DNA from: Alopecurus myosuroides | Taxonomy: Eukaryota; Streptophyta; Magnoliopsida; Poales; Poaceae | Direction: 5' to 3' | Length of the DNA: 64,000 bases | Assembly (NCBI GenBank): GCA_028641055.1 | Contig: CM054060.1 | Span: 293,246,660-293,310,659, forward strand | Part shown: piece after piece, positions 24,401 to 36,200 of the stretch | Numbering within the stretch: position 1 is the stretch's first letter | Layout of the letters: each line of letters starts with the position of its first letter | The notes under the pieces: generated by a model | Database searches by the model: none | Told to the model about the DNA's origin: nothing | Seen by the model: only the letters and a program-made list of their open reading frames with translations | Position numbers and translations under genes: made by a program

Positions 24401-26046
24401 GAACCTATCACATGAATCCCTTAACCCTGATATTGCCTCACCTCCACTCCTACAACCCCATTGTTTGAGCCAGTGTCTTACTAGCATGCTTAGGTTGTTC
24501 TGCTCGAGTCTGTTACCCGTTACTTTCTGTTATTATTATTTCTATTATGTTCTGGGGGCTCGATGTTAATCAATCAACCTGTTTATAATAATATGCTGAT
24601 AAGGCACCGGCAGGAGGCCCTGTGTGGTTTTGAAGCCTGCTAGTGTCGACCCTAATAGGAAAAGGGTCTTGTCTACTGATCCATGATGAGCGCACTAACC
24701 GCATGTGGGAAGCGAGTATGGGCGCCCCCCTCAATTTGATTCGATTCGCATCTCGTCCAAATCGCCTCATTTAGTTCGTGTTTTCCATTTGCCACATGCA
24801 TGTTTTTGCGAGCCCAGCGCAGGGTGGAACTTTTGTAGTCGGCATATAGGGGGACACGGTCTTAGAGTGCTATGAGGGTCCCTTTTCTTCGGGGCTCGAT
24901 TAGCCGTGTGCCCAAGGTGCTTTGGGCTTGATGCGAAGAAGAGTTGAGTTGTGTAGAGTGCCCCGCTTGGTGGGAGGCATCCCATCTGGCGGGTTATTCT
25001 TGCGTGTACGGCCAAATTGGTGCACCCCTGCAGGGTAAATCTTCTCGAGAAGCCGTGTTTTCCGCGGTTATGGCCTACTTGGTGAAAGTACTGGCTAACA
25101 AGTACTCAGGACAACTTAAACCTAATGATTAACAACCTTACACCCAATGATTAACAACTTGACTAGTAATAGGCTTATTGACACAATAATTTGAACCATC
25201 ATTAATCCAACTGTGTGAGTTATCCTCGGATTGCTTCTTTGGATAAGGGGCGAGATCCAGGATGGGTTTGTTTGGAGTTAGTTGATAGGTTGGTTACTAT
25301 ACGCGATCTTATCTCCTTTCTGTTAGCCGGAAGTGGTAGTAACTCTGTAGTTGGTTAGAGCAGCCAGTTGCAGCATCTTTTATATCCCCTTTCCTCCGTT
25401 GAACCCAAAGCATCTGTGCTTGGTGTTGACGGGTTACACTTTGGTGAACTGTGAGTCTTGCTTGCCAGTACGTTTATGTACTGACCCCTTTGGGGCTGTG
25501 GTTTCCGCAGACCTACGTTTTCCGAGGATCTACATGGTGGCTACTACGTGGAGTATGACGAGACTGCTGACGAGTAGATAGCGGACCCGGGCAGGATCCG
25601 AGACTTCGTGGATGGGCTCCGTCTGTTCGTTTCCGGCCTCTTAGGCCTATCTGGTTCTTGTCTGTACTCAGACATGTTGAATGCTTCCGCTGTGATGTAA
25701 TGATGAATTGTTGGGACATGTGTCCTCTGGATGATTGTATTTGCTATCTTTGCTCTAATGAGAGCCATTTGCAACTTATTTCGATCTTTTGTGTCGTAGA
25801 GATCTGTTGTGATATCACTTGTTCAAACGCCGTTGACGTACCATGTGTGTATGGTTGAAGTACGTCAATGGAAGTGTCCTGATTTCTATGGGATAGTTTA
25901 CATCGACGGTGGATAGTAGAGTTTGGTTGTCGCACATAAGTGCTGGCCTACTCGTAAGAGGATGCGGGAGCAGATAAGCCCCATAATCCAAGCATCTACT
26001 ATTCAGTTCGGCCCTATGAGTATCCCCTAGAAGTCCGGGTGCGACA
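21451..26046 (+). repeat. Element E 5' LTR (4596 bp)
   Basis: An AT-rich head is followed by a GC-rich block (about 22080-22900) with a TATA-like ctatatct at about 22263. Next comes an imperfect palindrome tgacagggtggccccc..tgtca (about 23070-23092), a long AT-rich stretch, an exon-like acidic block (24221-24298) and the tail ending GTGCGACA. Short open frames within it show no domain and recur unchanged in the 3' LTR as expected. Confidence 0.93.
24221..24298 (+). other. Exon-like acidic block in E 5' LTR
   Basis: A pyrimidine-rich acceptor-like tract (ttgcttcttctcggatag) precedes 78 nt (26 codons) encoding DDDVETDDPYDTPSEDLAQY and a short tail. The block ends GTTTGCAG followed by gcaagt, the strong GC-type donor consensus. 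It is conserved in the 3' LTR copy at 32326-32403, with similar blocks in LTR B and at 3313-3381. Confidence 0.4.
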
Positions 26047-26484
26047 AATGGTATCAGAGCCTGTCTGCCTGTAGGATCCCTTTTTACTGGTCGCAGTTTG
26101 AGTCTAGAAACTATTTTTTAGCTATATAGGAAAAATGAAACGTGAGAGTAGGAATTCTGTCATTTTTCTTCTTTCCCCACCCACCCACCCTTTTCTGGTA
26201 AGGAAGTGCAACGTTGTTTTCTCTTCTCACCCAAACTTTCAAGTTAGGATTTCACGTGTTTTGGGTTCTCCGTAGTACCTCAGGAGTTTTGGTCTCGTTT
26301 TCCCGATGTTGCTTCGATATCCTGTTCTTCTAAAGAACCTTAAGTCCGTTGAAACCATTGTTGTTGTTTTCCACTTCAATTCTTCTACCGGCGTCTAATC
26401 AAAACTTCCCAAATATCAAGTCTATCTGGCCAGAAAGGTTGTTGTTGTTTCGAAAACTACCAGGCTATGAGAGCTGGCATTCCT
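26047..26484 (+). mobile_element. Element E 5' untranslated leader with Met-tRNA primer site
   Basis: The PBS tggtatcagagc is at 26049-26060, two bases after the LTR. The remainder, including a C-rich ttccccacccacccaccc run, carries no recognisable coding similarity. The beginning of gag that should lie here is missing. Confidence 0.85.
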
Positions 26485-26553
26485 ATCACCTGGGGTTGTT
26501 TCGAGGAAGCATTCCTGAATCACCACATTCCAGATAGTCTATTCTCCATATGA
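26485..26553 (+). pseudogene. Element E gag remnant
   Basis: One frame reads [20 protein letters not shown] and then stops at 26551. This fits the conserved core of chromovirus Gag (W..F...F..HHIPDS). The RT domain begins only about 70 bp later in another frame, so most of gag, the zinc knuckle and the whole protease have been deleted. The junction lies around 26519-26560. Confidence 0.6.
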
Positions 26554-29428
26554 ATCAAGTTCTGTTCAGCTGTTCAACCTCGATGCAAAACCTCTTCCTG
26601 CAATTGAGAATGTTCCGGTGGTTTGTGAATTCCCTGACGTCTTTCCAGAAGAGTTGACAGGGATGCCTCCGGACAGAGCAGTTGAGTTCGTGATCGAGCA
26701 TGAGCCAGGTACTGCTCCAATCTCTAAGCATCCATACAAGATAGCTCCTCCTGAACTGAAATTGTTAAAGGAGCAAATCGATATGTACATGGAGAAAGGT
26801 TACATTCAGCCTAGTTCTTCGGCTTGGGGTTGCCCAACTCTGTTCGTTGCCAAGAAGGATCAAACAAAAAGACTCGTGGTTGACTATCGTCCTCTCAACG
26901 AGAAAACCATCAAAAACAAGTATCCAATTCCTCGTATCGATGATCTTTTTGATCAACTTGCTGGAGCCTCAATATTCTCAAAGTTGGACTTGAGGATGGG
27001 TTACCATCAGATAAAGATCAGAAAGGAAGATATTCCAAAAACAGCTTTCACCACTCGGTACGGTCTATATGAATACACCGTCATGTCCTTTGGTCTCACC
27101 AATGCACCGGCGACCTTCTCTAGACTCATGAATTCTGTCTTCCATGAATACCTCGACAAGTTCGTTGTGGTATATCTTGATGACATTCTTGTCTACTCAA
27201 AATCCGAGGAAGAGCATGGAGAACATCTTCGTCTCACTCTCATGAAACTTCGCGAGCATCGTCTGTATGCCAAGTTCTCCAAATGTGAGTTCTGGATTTC
27301 AGAAGTTGCTTATCTTGGTCATATCATCTCTTCCAAGGGCATAGCCATTGACCCGGAAAAGGTTAAGGCAATTGTTGATTGGAAACCTCCTAAGACGGTG
27401 AAGCAAGTCAGAAGTTTTCTTGGCTTGGCTAGCTATTGCCGTCGTTTCGTCCAAAACTTCTCCAAGATTGCTAAACGTCTCACTGATCTCACAAAGAAGG
27501 ACAAGAAGTTCGTTTGGTCTCCACAGTGTGATGAGAGTTTCAATCTCCTGAAGACTAAACTCACTTCTACTCCAGTTCTGGTTGGCCCAGATACTACCAA
27601 ACCTTTCCAGATATTCTGCGATGCATCTCTCCAAGGTCTAGGAGCAGTTCTTATGCAAGAACGTCAAGTTGTGGCTTATGCTTCACGTCAGTTGAATGCA
27701 CATGAGCAAAACTATCCCACTCATGACCTAGAACTTGCAGCAGTTGTGTTTGCCCTCAAGAAATGGAGACAATACTTGTTGGGTAATCGCACTGAAATCT
27801 GCTCCGATCATAAGAGTCTAAAATACATCTTCACTCAACCAGATCTAAACCTCAGGCAAAGGAGATGGATTGAAAAGATTAAAGACTTTGATCTCACCAT
27901 TTGTTACACTCCAGGCAAGGCTAATGTTATGGCCGATGCTCTCAGTCGCAAGTCCTATTGCAATAATCTCATGATCATGGAAAGCCAACCTCCACTTCAT
28001 GAAGAATTCCAGAAGCTGAACCTTGGTCTTGTTCCCCAAGGTTATCTTGCTAGCTTGACAGCCAGTCCAACTCTCGAGGACAAGATTCGTTCTGAACAAC
28101 TTCGTGATGCTGAAATCAAGAAGATTGTAGAGCACATCAAAGAAGGCAACGATAAATTCAAGTCTTTCTCAATTGATGACAAAGGAGCTGTGTTCTTCGA
28201 AGGACGCATTGCAGTTCCTCAGATTCAAAGTCTCAAAGATGTGATTCTCAAGGAGGCTCATGAAACTCCTCTCTCCATCCACCCTGGAAGTACAAAGATG
28301 TACCAGGATCTCAAGACTCTGTACTGGTGGTCTGGCATGAAACGTGAAATTGCTCAATACGTTTCTGAATGCGACGTTTGTCAACGTGTTAAGGCAGTTC
28401 ATCAGAAAACAGCCGGTCTACTCCAACCTCTGAAAATTCCTGAGTGGAAGTGGGACATGATTGAAATGGACTTCGTTACTGGGTTTCCAAAGTCCAAGAA
28501 GGGCAACGATGCAATCTTCGTTGTTATTGATCGTCTCACTAAGGTAGCTCACTTCTTTGCTGTCAAAGAAACTATCTCAGCTAGCCAGTTAGCAGAGCTC
28601 TACACAGCAAAGATTGTTCCTCTTCATGGTGTTCCATTGGAAATAAGCTCAGACCGTGGAAGTATCTTCACTTCTCATTTCTGGAAGAGTTTTCAAGAAG
28701 CATTGGGCACCAAACTTCTGTTCAGCACAGCTTATCACCCTCAGTCTCAGGGGCAAGTCGAAAGAGTCAATCAGATTCTCGAGGATATGCTCAGAGCATG
28801 TGGTCTCTCCTTTGGCATGAAATGGGAGGATTGCCTTCCATATGCTGAATTCTCCTACAACAACAGCTTCCAGGCAAGCCTAGGCATGGCACCATTTGAG
28901 GCACTGTATGGCCGAAGATGCAGGAGTCCAATCAATTGGTCTGGAGCTGGTGAACGTTCACTCTTAGGCCCTGACATTGTTAAGGAAGCCGAAGAGAAAG
29001 TTCGCATCATTCGTGACAATCTCAAGATTGCCCAGTCTCGTCAGAAAAGCTACTATGACAGCAAGCACAGGGATATGATCTATGCACCTGGTGACAAGGC
29101 ATATCTCCGTGTAACTCCCCTCAGAGGCACTCATCGTTTTGGTGTGAAAGGAAAGCTGGCACCAAGGTACATTGGTCCTTTCAACATCCTCTCAAGGCGT
29201 GCGGAAAATGCCTATCGTCTTGAACTTCCAGAAAAACTATCCAAGATGCACGATGTGTTCCACGTGTCACAGCTCAAGAAGTGTTTCAAAGATCCAGATC
29301 GTGCAGTTGATCATGATTCCATTGAACTGCAAGATGATCTCTCTTATGAGGAGCACCCTATTCGTATTCTCGATGAGACCGAGCGTAAGACTCGCAACAA
29401 GAGCACCAAGTTCTTGAAAGTGCAGTAG
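26519..29428 (+). CDS. pol: Element E pol: reverse transcriptase - RNase H - integrase - truncated chromodomain
   Basis: This is a single uninterrupted frame. It opens at 26519 without an ATG; the first recognisable family sequence is [15 protein letters not shown] near 26612. Numbering from the Val codon at 26618, the RT active site is [11 protein letters not shown] (about 182-193), RNase H has [13 protein letters not shown] (about 333-345), and the integrase zinc finger has HETPLSIH...CDVC (about 548-588). The integrase DDE residues lie in EMDFVTGF (about 618), SSDRGSIF (about 680) and [10 protein letters not shown] (about 713), followed by a GPF-type C-terminal region. The frame ends in TAG at 29426-29428 inside the chromodomain ([20 protein letters not shown]...). 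It would normally be the C-terminal part of a gag-pol polyprotein acting in cytoplasmic particles and then in the nucleus. Here gag and protease are lost upstream, and no start codon remains ahead of the RT. Confidence 0.95.
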   Translation: MTTFQIVYSPYESSSVQLFNLDAKPLPAIENVPVVCEFPDVFPEELTGMPPDRAVEFVIEHEPGTAPISKHPYKIAPPELKLLKEQIDMYMEKGYIQPSSSAWGCPTLFVAKKDQTKRLVVDYRPLNEKTIKNKYPIPRIDDLFDQLAGASIFSKLDLRMGYHQIKIRKEDIPKTAFTTRYGLYEYTVMSFGLTNAPATFSRLMNSVFHEYLDKFVVVYLDDILVYSKSEEEHGEHLRLTLMKLREHRLYAKFSKCEFWISEVAYLGHIISSKGIAIDPEKVKAIVDWKPPKTVKQVRSFLGLASYCRRFVQNFSKIAKRLTDLTKKDKKFVWSPQCDESFNLLKTKLTSTPVLVGPDTTKPFQIFCDASLQGLGAVLMQERQVVAYASRQLNAHEQNYPTHDLELAAVVFALKKWRQYLLGNRTEICSDHKSLKYIFTQPDLNLRQRRWIEKIKDFDLTICYTPGKANVMADALSRKSYCNNLMIMESQPPLHEEFQKLNLGLVPQGYLASLTASPTLEDKIRSEQLRDAEIKKIVEHIKEGNDKFKSFSIDDKGAVFFEGRIAVPQIQSLKDVILKEAHETPLSIHPGSTKMYQDLKTLYWWSGMKREIAQYVSECDVCQRVKAVHQKTAGLLQPLKIPEWKWDMIEMDFVTGFPKSKKGNDAIFVVIDRLTKVAHFFAVKETISASQLAELYTAKIVPLHGVPLEISSDRGSIFTSHFWKSFQEALGTKLLFSTAYHPQSQGQVERVNQILEDMLRACGLSFGMKWEDCLPYAEFSYNNSFQASLGMAPFEALYGRRCRSPINWSGAGERSLLGPDIVKEAEEKVRIIRDNLKIAQSRQKSYYDSKHRDMIYAPGDKAYLRVTPLRGTHRFGVKGKLAPRYIGPFNILSRRAENAYRLELPEKLSKMHDVFHVSQLKKCFKDPDRAVDHDSIELQDDLSYEEHPIRILDETERKTRNKSTKFLKVQ

Positions 29429-29512
29429 TCGCATCATTCCGATAAAGAGGCAACGTGGGAGACCAAAGAGGATCTTCGCAAGAAGTATCCGGACCTTTTC
29501 TCTTCTCCGTAA
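29429..29512 (+). pseudogene. Chromodomain remainder after the premature stop
   Basis: The same frame stays open after the TAG at 29426: SHHSDKEATWETKEDLRKKY followed by PDLFSSP and TAA at 29510-29512. This is the usual end of a plant chromovirus chromodomain, where the stop position is normally a Trp (TGG). One G-to-A change explains the break. The truncated protein loses the C-terminal chromodomain helix. Confidence 0.85.
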
Positions 29513-29535
29513 GGAATCTCGGGGCGCGATTCCTT

Positions 29536-29555
29536 CAAGGGGGGGGGGGGCGTTT
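29536..29555 (+). other. Element E polypurine tract
   Basis: A caagg run expanded to 12 or more G residues, followed by cgttt, directly precedes the TGTAACATCCC start of the 3' LTR. Confidence 0.85.
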
Positions 29556-32500
29556 TGTAACATCCCAAGTATGAAAATACCCCTAGAATGTTTGATTTCC
29601 TGTTTAATTAAAGTATTGCATCATGTCATCATATTTATTTCCTTGTTTGCATTTGTTTACTATTTGTTTTGCATCTGTTTTTATTCTGTTTTCATAATAG
29701 AAATCCAAACAATATTCAAACATTTAATTCATACTTGTCATGTTACAATCTTGTTTTCAAATAACAGTTCAACTCAAACAACCTTTTGTTTCCAATTGTT
29801 CCATGTTTGATCAACTAGTAAAATAGTGGTTCTATTTCAATTAAATAATTCCAAATTGCTTTCAAATTCAAATCAAATCACCAAACAGCACCCCAATTTG
29901 AAATTATAAAATTACCAAAACAAATATACTCATTTGTTTCCAATTAAAGTTATGTGATAACCCTATTTAAAATCTTGTTGCAATAATCAATTTTAATCCC
30001 AAAAATTCATCCAATTTCAAACAATCACAAAACAGCAAATAAATTTGAAATTTTCAAAAACCAAACTTGGCATTTGGTTGTATTTGACCTAAATTGCCCA
30101 CCCAATTTTTTCTGAAATTTTTACTAACTCCAAAATCCCATTTCTCTCTCTATTCTATTTGCTGCAAAAAAAAACAGAAAAACAAAAATAAGAAAAAGAA
30201 TAAACACAGCGCGCGAGGCAGCTAACCTAGCGCAGGCCCAGCCCACGCCCGCTCGGCCTGCGTACCGCTTCGCCACGCCTCCTTCTTCTTTCCCCCGTAC
30301 GGCAGCGCATCCGCGCGTGCCACGGCGGCAGCGGACCGCTCCGACGGCCAGCATCGCACCCGAGCGCCTATATCTACCCCCTAGCCCCGCAGCTGTGCCC
30401 TAGACCTAGCCCTACCTTCTCCCATCGCTCCGCCGCCGTTTCCCTCTCCCTCTCGCCGGGATTTCCTCTCTCTGCAACCCACTTAATTCACCGGAGCGCC
30501 GCCGTCTGAAATTCCGATGACCACCGCCACCTCGTCGCACCATCACCCCACCTAGCTACCGAAACCGATCCACCTCTCCTTCCTCTACCCCGACCACACC
30601 TTCTCGGCCACGGTGACCTTCTGGATCGACGCCGTCGTCTTCAACCTCTCCGGCGCCACCGTGACTGAACCCGTGGACGCCGCCACCGTTTCTGCGCCCC
30701 GTAACCCTCGCTGACCGCGGAAACGAACTCGCCGCTTCCTCCTCGAGCTGGTGGGCATCTCCGTTGAGCTCAACGTCGTCTGGTTCCACGCCGCCGTCCA
30801 CGAACCTGTCGCTACCGCCGCCGGGCTCTCCTCTGCAACCTCCCGGTGAGCACGCCACCGTGCCCTCTCTCCTCCTCCCTGTCTGGCTCTTGCACCACAC
30901 CCGCACGCACACGATCTAGCGCCAGCCCAGCAGCAGCACGGCGCAGCAACACCGCGATGATCGCCGCCGGTAGCTCCCTGTCAAAGTTCAGATCTTTCGC
31001 GCGTCATTTTAAATTCAGTTAACGCAGCAACACCTTAACCTGTTTGCGTCCTGGTTACTGACAACAAACGCAAAACACCGCACTAGTTCAGTACGTTGCG
31101 CGCGCACCCGAGAGCAGGGTTCGATCCCTGGCTCTCCCCGGGGAGAAAATCCCCACTTTTTTCGACCGTGCACTGACAGGGTGGCCCCCCTGTCAGCCAC
31201 CCGTGTGGCCACGCAAGCACACGGTGGCCCTAGGCCCACTGGCAGTGGCTAGGGTAGCCCTATGTGCGGTAACAAATGTTTTTAGCCTTTTTCTGTTTTC
31301 AAAACAAGTCCTTTTAATTTACAGTTTGGCCCCTGAACTAAAAAAGCTAATAACTTCTATTTTATAATTCCAAATAACAAAAATAAAATATGTGCACTGC
31401 TCTAAATTTAATTACCTACATATTGGTACCATTTGTTCTCTGTTTTGAATTTTCCAAATGCAATTCAAATTTGAATTCAAATAATTCAATTGCAATTTGC
31501 TAAAATCCATAACTAATTCATACTTAATCCAATTAATGCAAATAAAATATGTTTTCCATGCTATTTCAAATAACCTTTCTAAATATAAATTTTGTTTCAT
31601 GGTTTGAATAATTTAAATTGCTTAAATAATTTAAACCTTGTTTAAATCATTTAAATTTGATAAAAATCATAACTTGCTCAAATTAAGTTATTTTTGAACA
31701 TGGAAAATATGTTTTCAAACCATCAAAGTCTAAACTTTTCAAATGTGAATTTGAATTTATGTTTTGAACAAATAAAATTCAAATAATATTCAAACTTGTT
31801 TTAAATTTACTTAAAACTTGTTTAATCTTGTTAAGTCATAATAAATTCATCCTAATTCCTTTTTCAATAATTGAAACATGTAATCCAACTAAAATTTTGT
31901 GTTCTTTTCAACTATGAATTTTGTTAATTGTTTTGAACACTTTAACTTGGTGAAAACAACAAATGCTTGTGTGACATCTTTAAGTAACCCAAAATTTCCA
32001 AACTTAATAAACAATTTCCAAACTTGTTAAATTTCTTTTCCACTTGCATCTATTGTTGTTATTTTGTTGTTATCATCATACATGCATCATGCTAAGCAAA
32101 CTTTCACATGGTAATAACTTGTAGATCATTTGTTTCCACTTAATTCATGGACCTTTTCCATATGCAATCCAATTGCATATGGGTCCATTTAAATTGTGTT
32201 ACCATGTTAACTAGTTTATTTTGATGCAACTATTAACTTGACATGCATCATCCCATGATTGTGCACTATGCCATGATATTGATTGTCTATCTTTCTGCAT
32301 TGTCTGTTTGCTTCTTCTCGGATAGACGACGACGTTGAGACTGACGATCCTTACGACACCCCTTCTGAGGATCTAGCTCAGTACCAGGCTACTGGGTTTG
32401 CAGGCAAGTTATCACTCACATGAACCATCGTGTTCCTTTCAAAGTTGGTTACCGATACTTTCCGTTGTCTATTTTGCTAGCCCTATGTGTAGTTGTTTCT

Positions 32501-32831
32501 GTTACGAACCTATCACATGAATCCCTTAACCCTGATATTGCCTCACCTCCACTCCTACAACCCTATTGTTTGAGCCAGTGTCTTACTAGCATGCTTAGGT
32601 TGTTCTGCTCGAGTCTGTTACCCGTTACTTTCTGTTATTATTATTTCTATTATGTTCTGGGGGCTCGATGTTAATCAATCAACCTGTTTATAATAATATG
32701 CTGATAAGGCACCGGCAGGAGGCCCTGTGTGGTTTTGAAGCCTGCTAGTGTCGACCCTAATAGGAAAAGGGTCTTGTCTACTGATCCATGATGAGCGCAC
32801 TAACCGCATGTGGGAAGCGAGTATGGGCGCC
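29556..32831 (+). repeat. Element E 3' LTR, first part (to F insertion)
   Basis: It aligns with 21451-24726 at very high identity. It is broken after GGGCGCC by element F; the five bases GCGCC (32827-32831) are duplicated at 42433-42437. The exon-like acidic block is at 32326-32403. Confidence 0.95.
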
Positions 32832-33286
32832 TGATGGGGGGATAGTAACCCGGTAGGCCCACTTCAAGATATAATCCGGCCCGAGGTGTGCTGAGCGATA
32901 CCCGGCTAGGGGTAAAGAGATTACCGGAAGGCCCAAAGGCTTGTGAGATTCGTAACCCGGATTGTGGGCTGCGATAAGGAAAGTTAGGGTTTGTATGTGG
33001 AGTTCGAGTAGGACTCAAGATGTGCCTTGAAGGGCAAGTTAGGGGTGTACGGGTGCTTTATAAACCGGCCCCTAGGTTTAGTTTGCCAGAGATTCAAGTC
33101 ATAGTTGTAACACCTGTTATCGAGTATCCAGCATAATTCATATTGAGATCCGGCGAGTTATTTTCCGGTTCTTAGATCGCTTTTCGCCATGTCTTCCTTC
33201 GAGCTAAACCATCTCCCGAATACCTGTGTCGACTTGCCCCAAGATCAGTTACCCCCGGTAACATCTGCCGTGATTATCCCACGACA
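32832..33286 (+). repeat. Element F 5' LTR (455 bp)
   Basis: It starts TGATGGGGGG and ends CCCACGACA. A TATA box, tttataaa, lies at 33057-33064. The gag start codon at 33189 lies within the LTR, about 100 nt downstream of the expected transcription start. Confidence 0.95.
33057..33064 (+). promoter_or_regulatory. TATA box of element F LTR
   Basis: tttataaa lies inside gtgctttataaaccggcccc, a typical core promoter context. It is duplicated in the 3' LTR at about 42204-42211. It would drive the gag-protease transcript. Confidence 0.65.
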
Positions 33287-36200
33287 GTTGGCGCCCACCG
33301 TGGGGCCTGCGTCCAAAGGTGTTTACATCACGGGAGAAGCTCGGAAGAGCATGAAGAACCTCATCGTCGGAGAAATCTACGTCAACAGCAAAGGAGAGAA
33401 GATGGTAGACGATTCTGGCTGGGGGCCAGAGTCGGATCACCTCGAAACCGGATCCATCGTGACAGTCGGCAGCGTCAACGTCTTCGTCGGTGTGGTATGT
33501 ACTTCCAGTTCGAATTGTGATAATATTGGATCTGATTCTGTGTCAGGAGAAGACATGTATGTCCGATCGGAAAAAGAAGAGTCGATTGGAACAACGGGTC
33601 AGATAGAGAGGGAGGATGATACCGAGTCTATACGGGATTTGTCGGAGGATCGATCTGAAAGGGAAAACAGCGAGGAAGAACAGTACGAATCTACACCGGG
33701 CATCATGCGCCGGGTTGCAGTCTATGCGGCTCCCGCGACCAATCTCAATCAAGAAAACGCGGCCGCGGCGCCAGCCGGGGCGGCTCAGGCAGCGGCCCAG
33801 CAGCAAGGTGCAGTTGACCCGGTCTTGGTCCAGGTCGATGGAGAGTCGGCATCTGTCACCAGTCGCCCAGCAGACGAGGAGCGACACGCAAATATGTTTG
33901 GGTTCCAAGCAAACCGGACACCGGGGGCGGGCCCCTCAAACCCGCGTCACCCGGCTCTGTTTGATAATAATTTGATTTTGGACCCCACAGTCTTGGCCAC
34001 AGTTATTACCCCAGAAAACGCGGCAGAGCGTGTAAGAGACCTGGACGTGGCTCGTCGTGCATTGGAGCAGCAAAGAAGGCAAGTGGAAGCAGAAAGGCAG
34101 GGGATGGTCGCGCGGCAGCGCGAATTGGATGACCGAGAGACTCGGCTCCGGGAGGAAACGACAAGGATGCACCAAAGGCATCGAACTATGCTGCCGGCAA
34201 CAGGAGGGGTTATTAACCCGACTGCCCTGGTGTTCACGCCTCAAGATCAGCCGATTCCACCGACGAACCAAGGGACCATACCGCGACCGTCAACGGGAGC
34301 ACATCCGGTAAACGCGCCAGCCGGGTTACCTTTGCCACAGACGGGGGCGACAGCCGGCAATACCATGCCGCCACCACCATCACGATTCCGCACACCAGCA
34401 GGTCATTACAACAATCCCATGGACAACGTGTACGCAGCAACGCTCGCATTAAACCAGATTCCTGTGGGAGACTCGCCTCATGCGGAAGGAACCCGACGAG
34501 CAATCGATCTGCTACACACCGCGGTAGCACAGCAAGCCAATTATCCGGATCATAGAAGCGGAATGCATGGGACGCCGTACGCCAGTCAGCAACAGGGCAA
34601 TGTCCAAGCAAGTGCGGCACGACGAAGGGAAGAGCAGCAGCAAATGCCGCCTCCACCGCGTATCCAGACAGTACCAGTAGTATCAGCAGCGCAGGCGGTG
34701 GTGGACAGTTCCAGGGCCAGAAGAGCCGGGGCCGGATCTGCTGGGCACGAATTGCCGGTGGCGCCGCACCTCGAGGCACCCCCAGCCGGGTCACGCGCCT
34801 CCCGAGTAAGACCACCCCCAACCACCCTGGCGGGACCCAAGTGCCTCTCGGACGATATCAGAGCAGAACCTTACCCGGAGAAGTTCAAAGAACCGGGGAA
34901 AGTAGTAAATTATGAGCCAACAATGGATCCAGAAACGTGGCTGAGCAGCTACGAGATGGCGATGTCAATTCGCAACGCATCCGAGAACCTCCAAGCCAAA
35001 TTCATGTACTTAATGATGTCAGAAGGAGCAGCAAAGTTATGGTTCACCAATTTACCGGAAAAGTCGATCAAATCGTGGGAGGAGTTAAAGACCGCGTTTA
35101 TCAAGCACTTTCATGGAACATGCAGAAAGTTATTTACTATTGATGATTTAGAAAGATGCGTTCAGAAGAAAGGAGAGTCAGCACGCAGCTGGGTGCGCCG
35201 GGTTATGGAGATACTCCACTCGTCTACAGATATCCAGCCTAAGGACGCGCTACAAGCTATGGCAAAAACATGTAAGTATGTTCCTTTAGTGCAAAAGCTA
35301 ACTCGCATGAAATCTAGTAGGAACGCAGCGGAGGTTACGATGGGAGAGCTAATGGATGCGTGCAACAAACACGCGGCAACGGATACCACAGAGGAGGAAG
35401 TTGATGACAAGAAAGCAAAAGCAAACACAAGCAGCAGTGGGAAAACCGGCAATGTATCGGCGCCAAACAATAATGGAAACAGCCAGAACAAACGACCGTT
35501 TGAAGGGAATTCCGAGTTTGTAGCCAACACGGAGGCCGGGTCTTCAAGACCTAGATCCGAAGGAAATTTTAATACTGGAAATCACAATGGGGGACACTAC
35601 CAAGGACCGCCAAGACCAAGCAACAGTTGGGACATATTTAGGATGGCATGCCCGAAGCATAGCAGGAACGGCAAGCCGGCCAATCATTCACTGGAGCAAT
35701 GTGCCGACTTACAAAGGTGGAAGAACGAGGAAGTGAACAGAGCCATGCGAGGTGCAGGCCGAGGAGGAGGCCCGGGCCTAGGTGGAAATTTGGGCAACGG
35801 GCCGCCCCCAGCTGGCAACCCGCCAGCTGGAAATCAAGGTAACAATCAAGGAGGAGCGGGAGGTTTTCAAGCTAACCCCAAACAGCTGGGTCAGTATCAT
35901 GTGCACACTACGGGAGGCTCTAACAAGGATAAGAAGATACTGAAACAAGCAGTTAATTCGGTCTCCTCCGCTGTTCCAAGATATCTGAGGTGGTCAGAAC
36001 AAGAGGTAACATGGAGCAGGAAGGATCACCCGGACAGAGTTGACCACCCGGGAGTCTTAGCTTTGGTAGTGGCACCACAGGTCAACGGCTACGAACTGAA
36101 AAAAGTCTTGATGGATGGAGGAAGCAGTATCAATATCCTGTACTGGGAAACTTTTCTGCGTATGGGCTTAAAGGAATCGCAGCTGCAAAAGAGTACAACA

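Noticed and set aside
32800..33018. Minus-strand 72-codon frame across the E/F junction (also 41868-42164)
   Set aside because: It lies in F's LTR and flank on both sides; the shared part is LTR duplication and the rest changes with the flank.
33543..35547. Minus-strand and alternate-frame open frames across F gag (up to 195 codons)
   Set aside because: Shadows of the 1211-codon gag-protease frame with no domain of their own.
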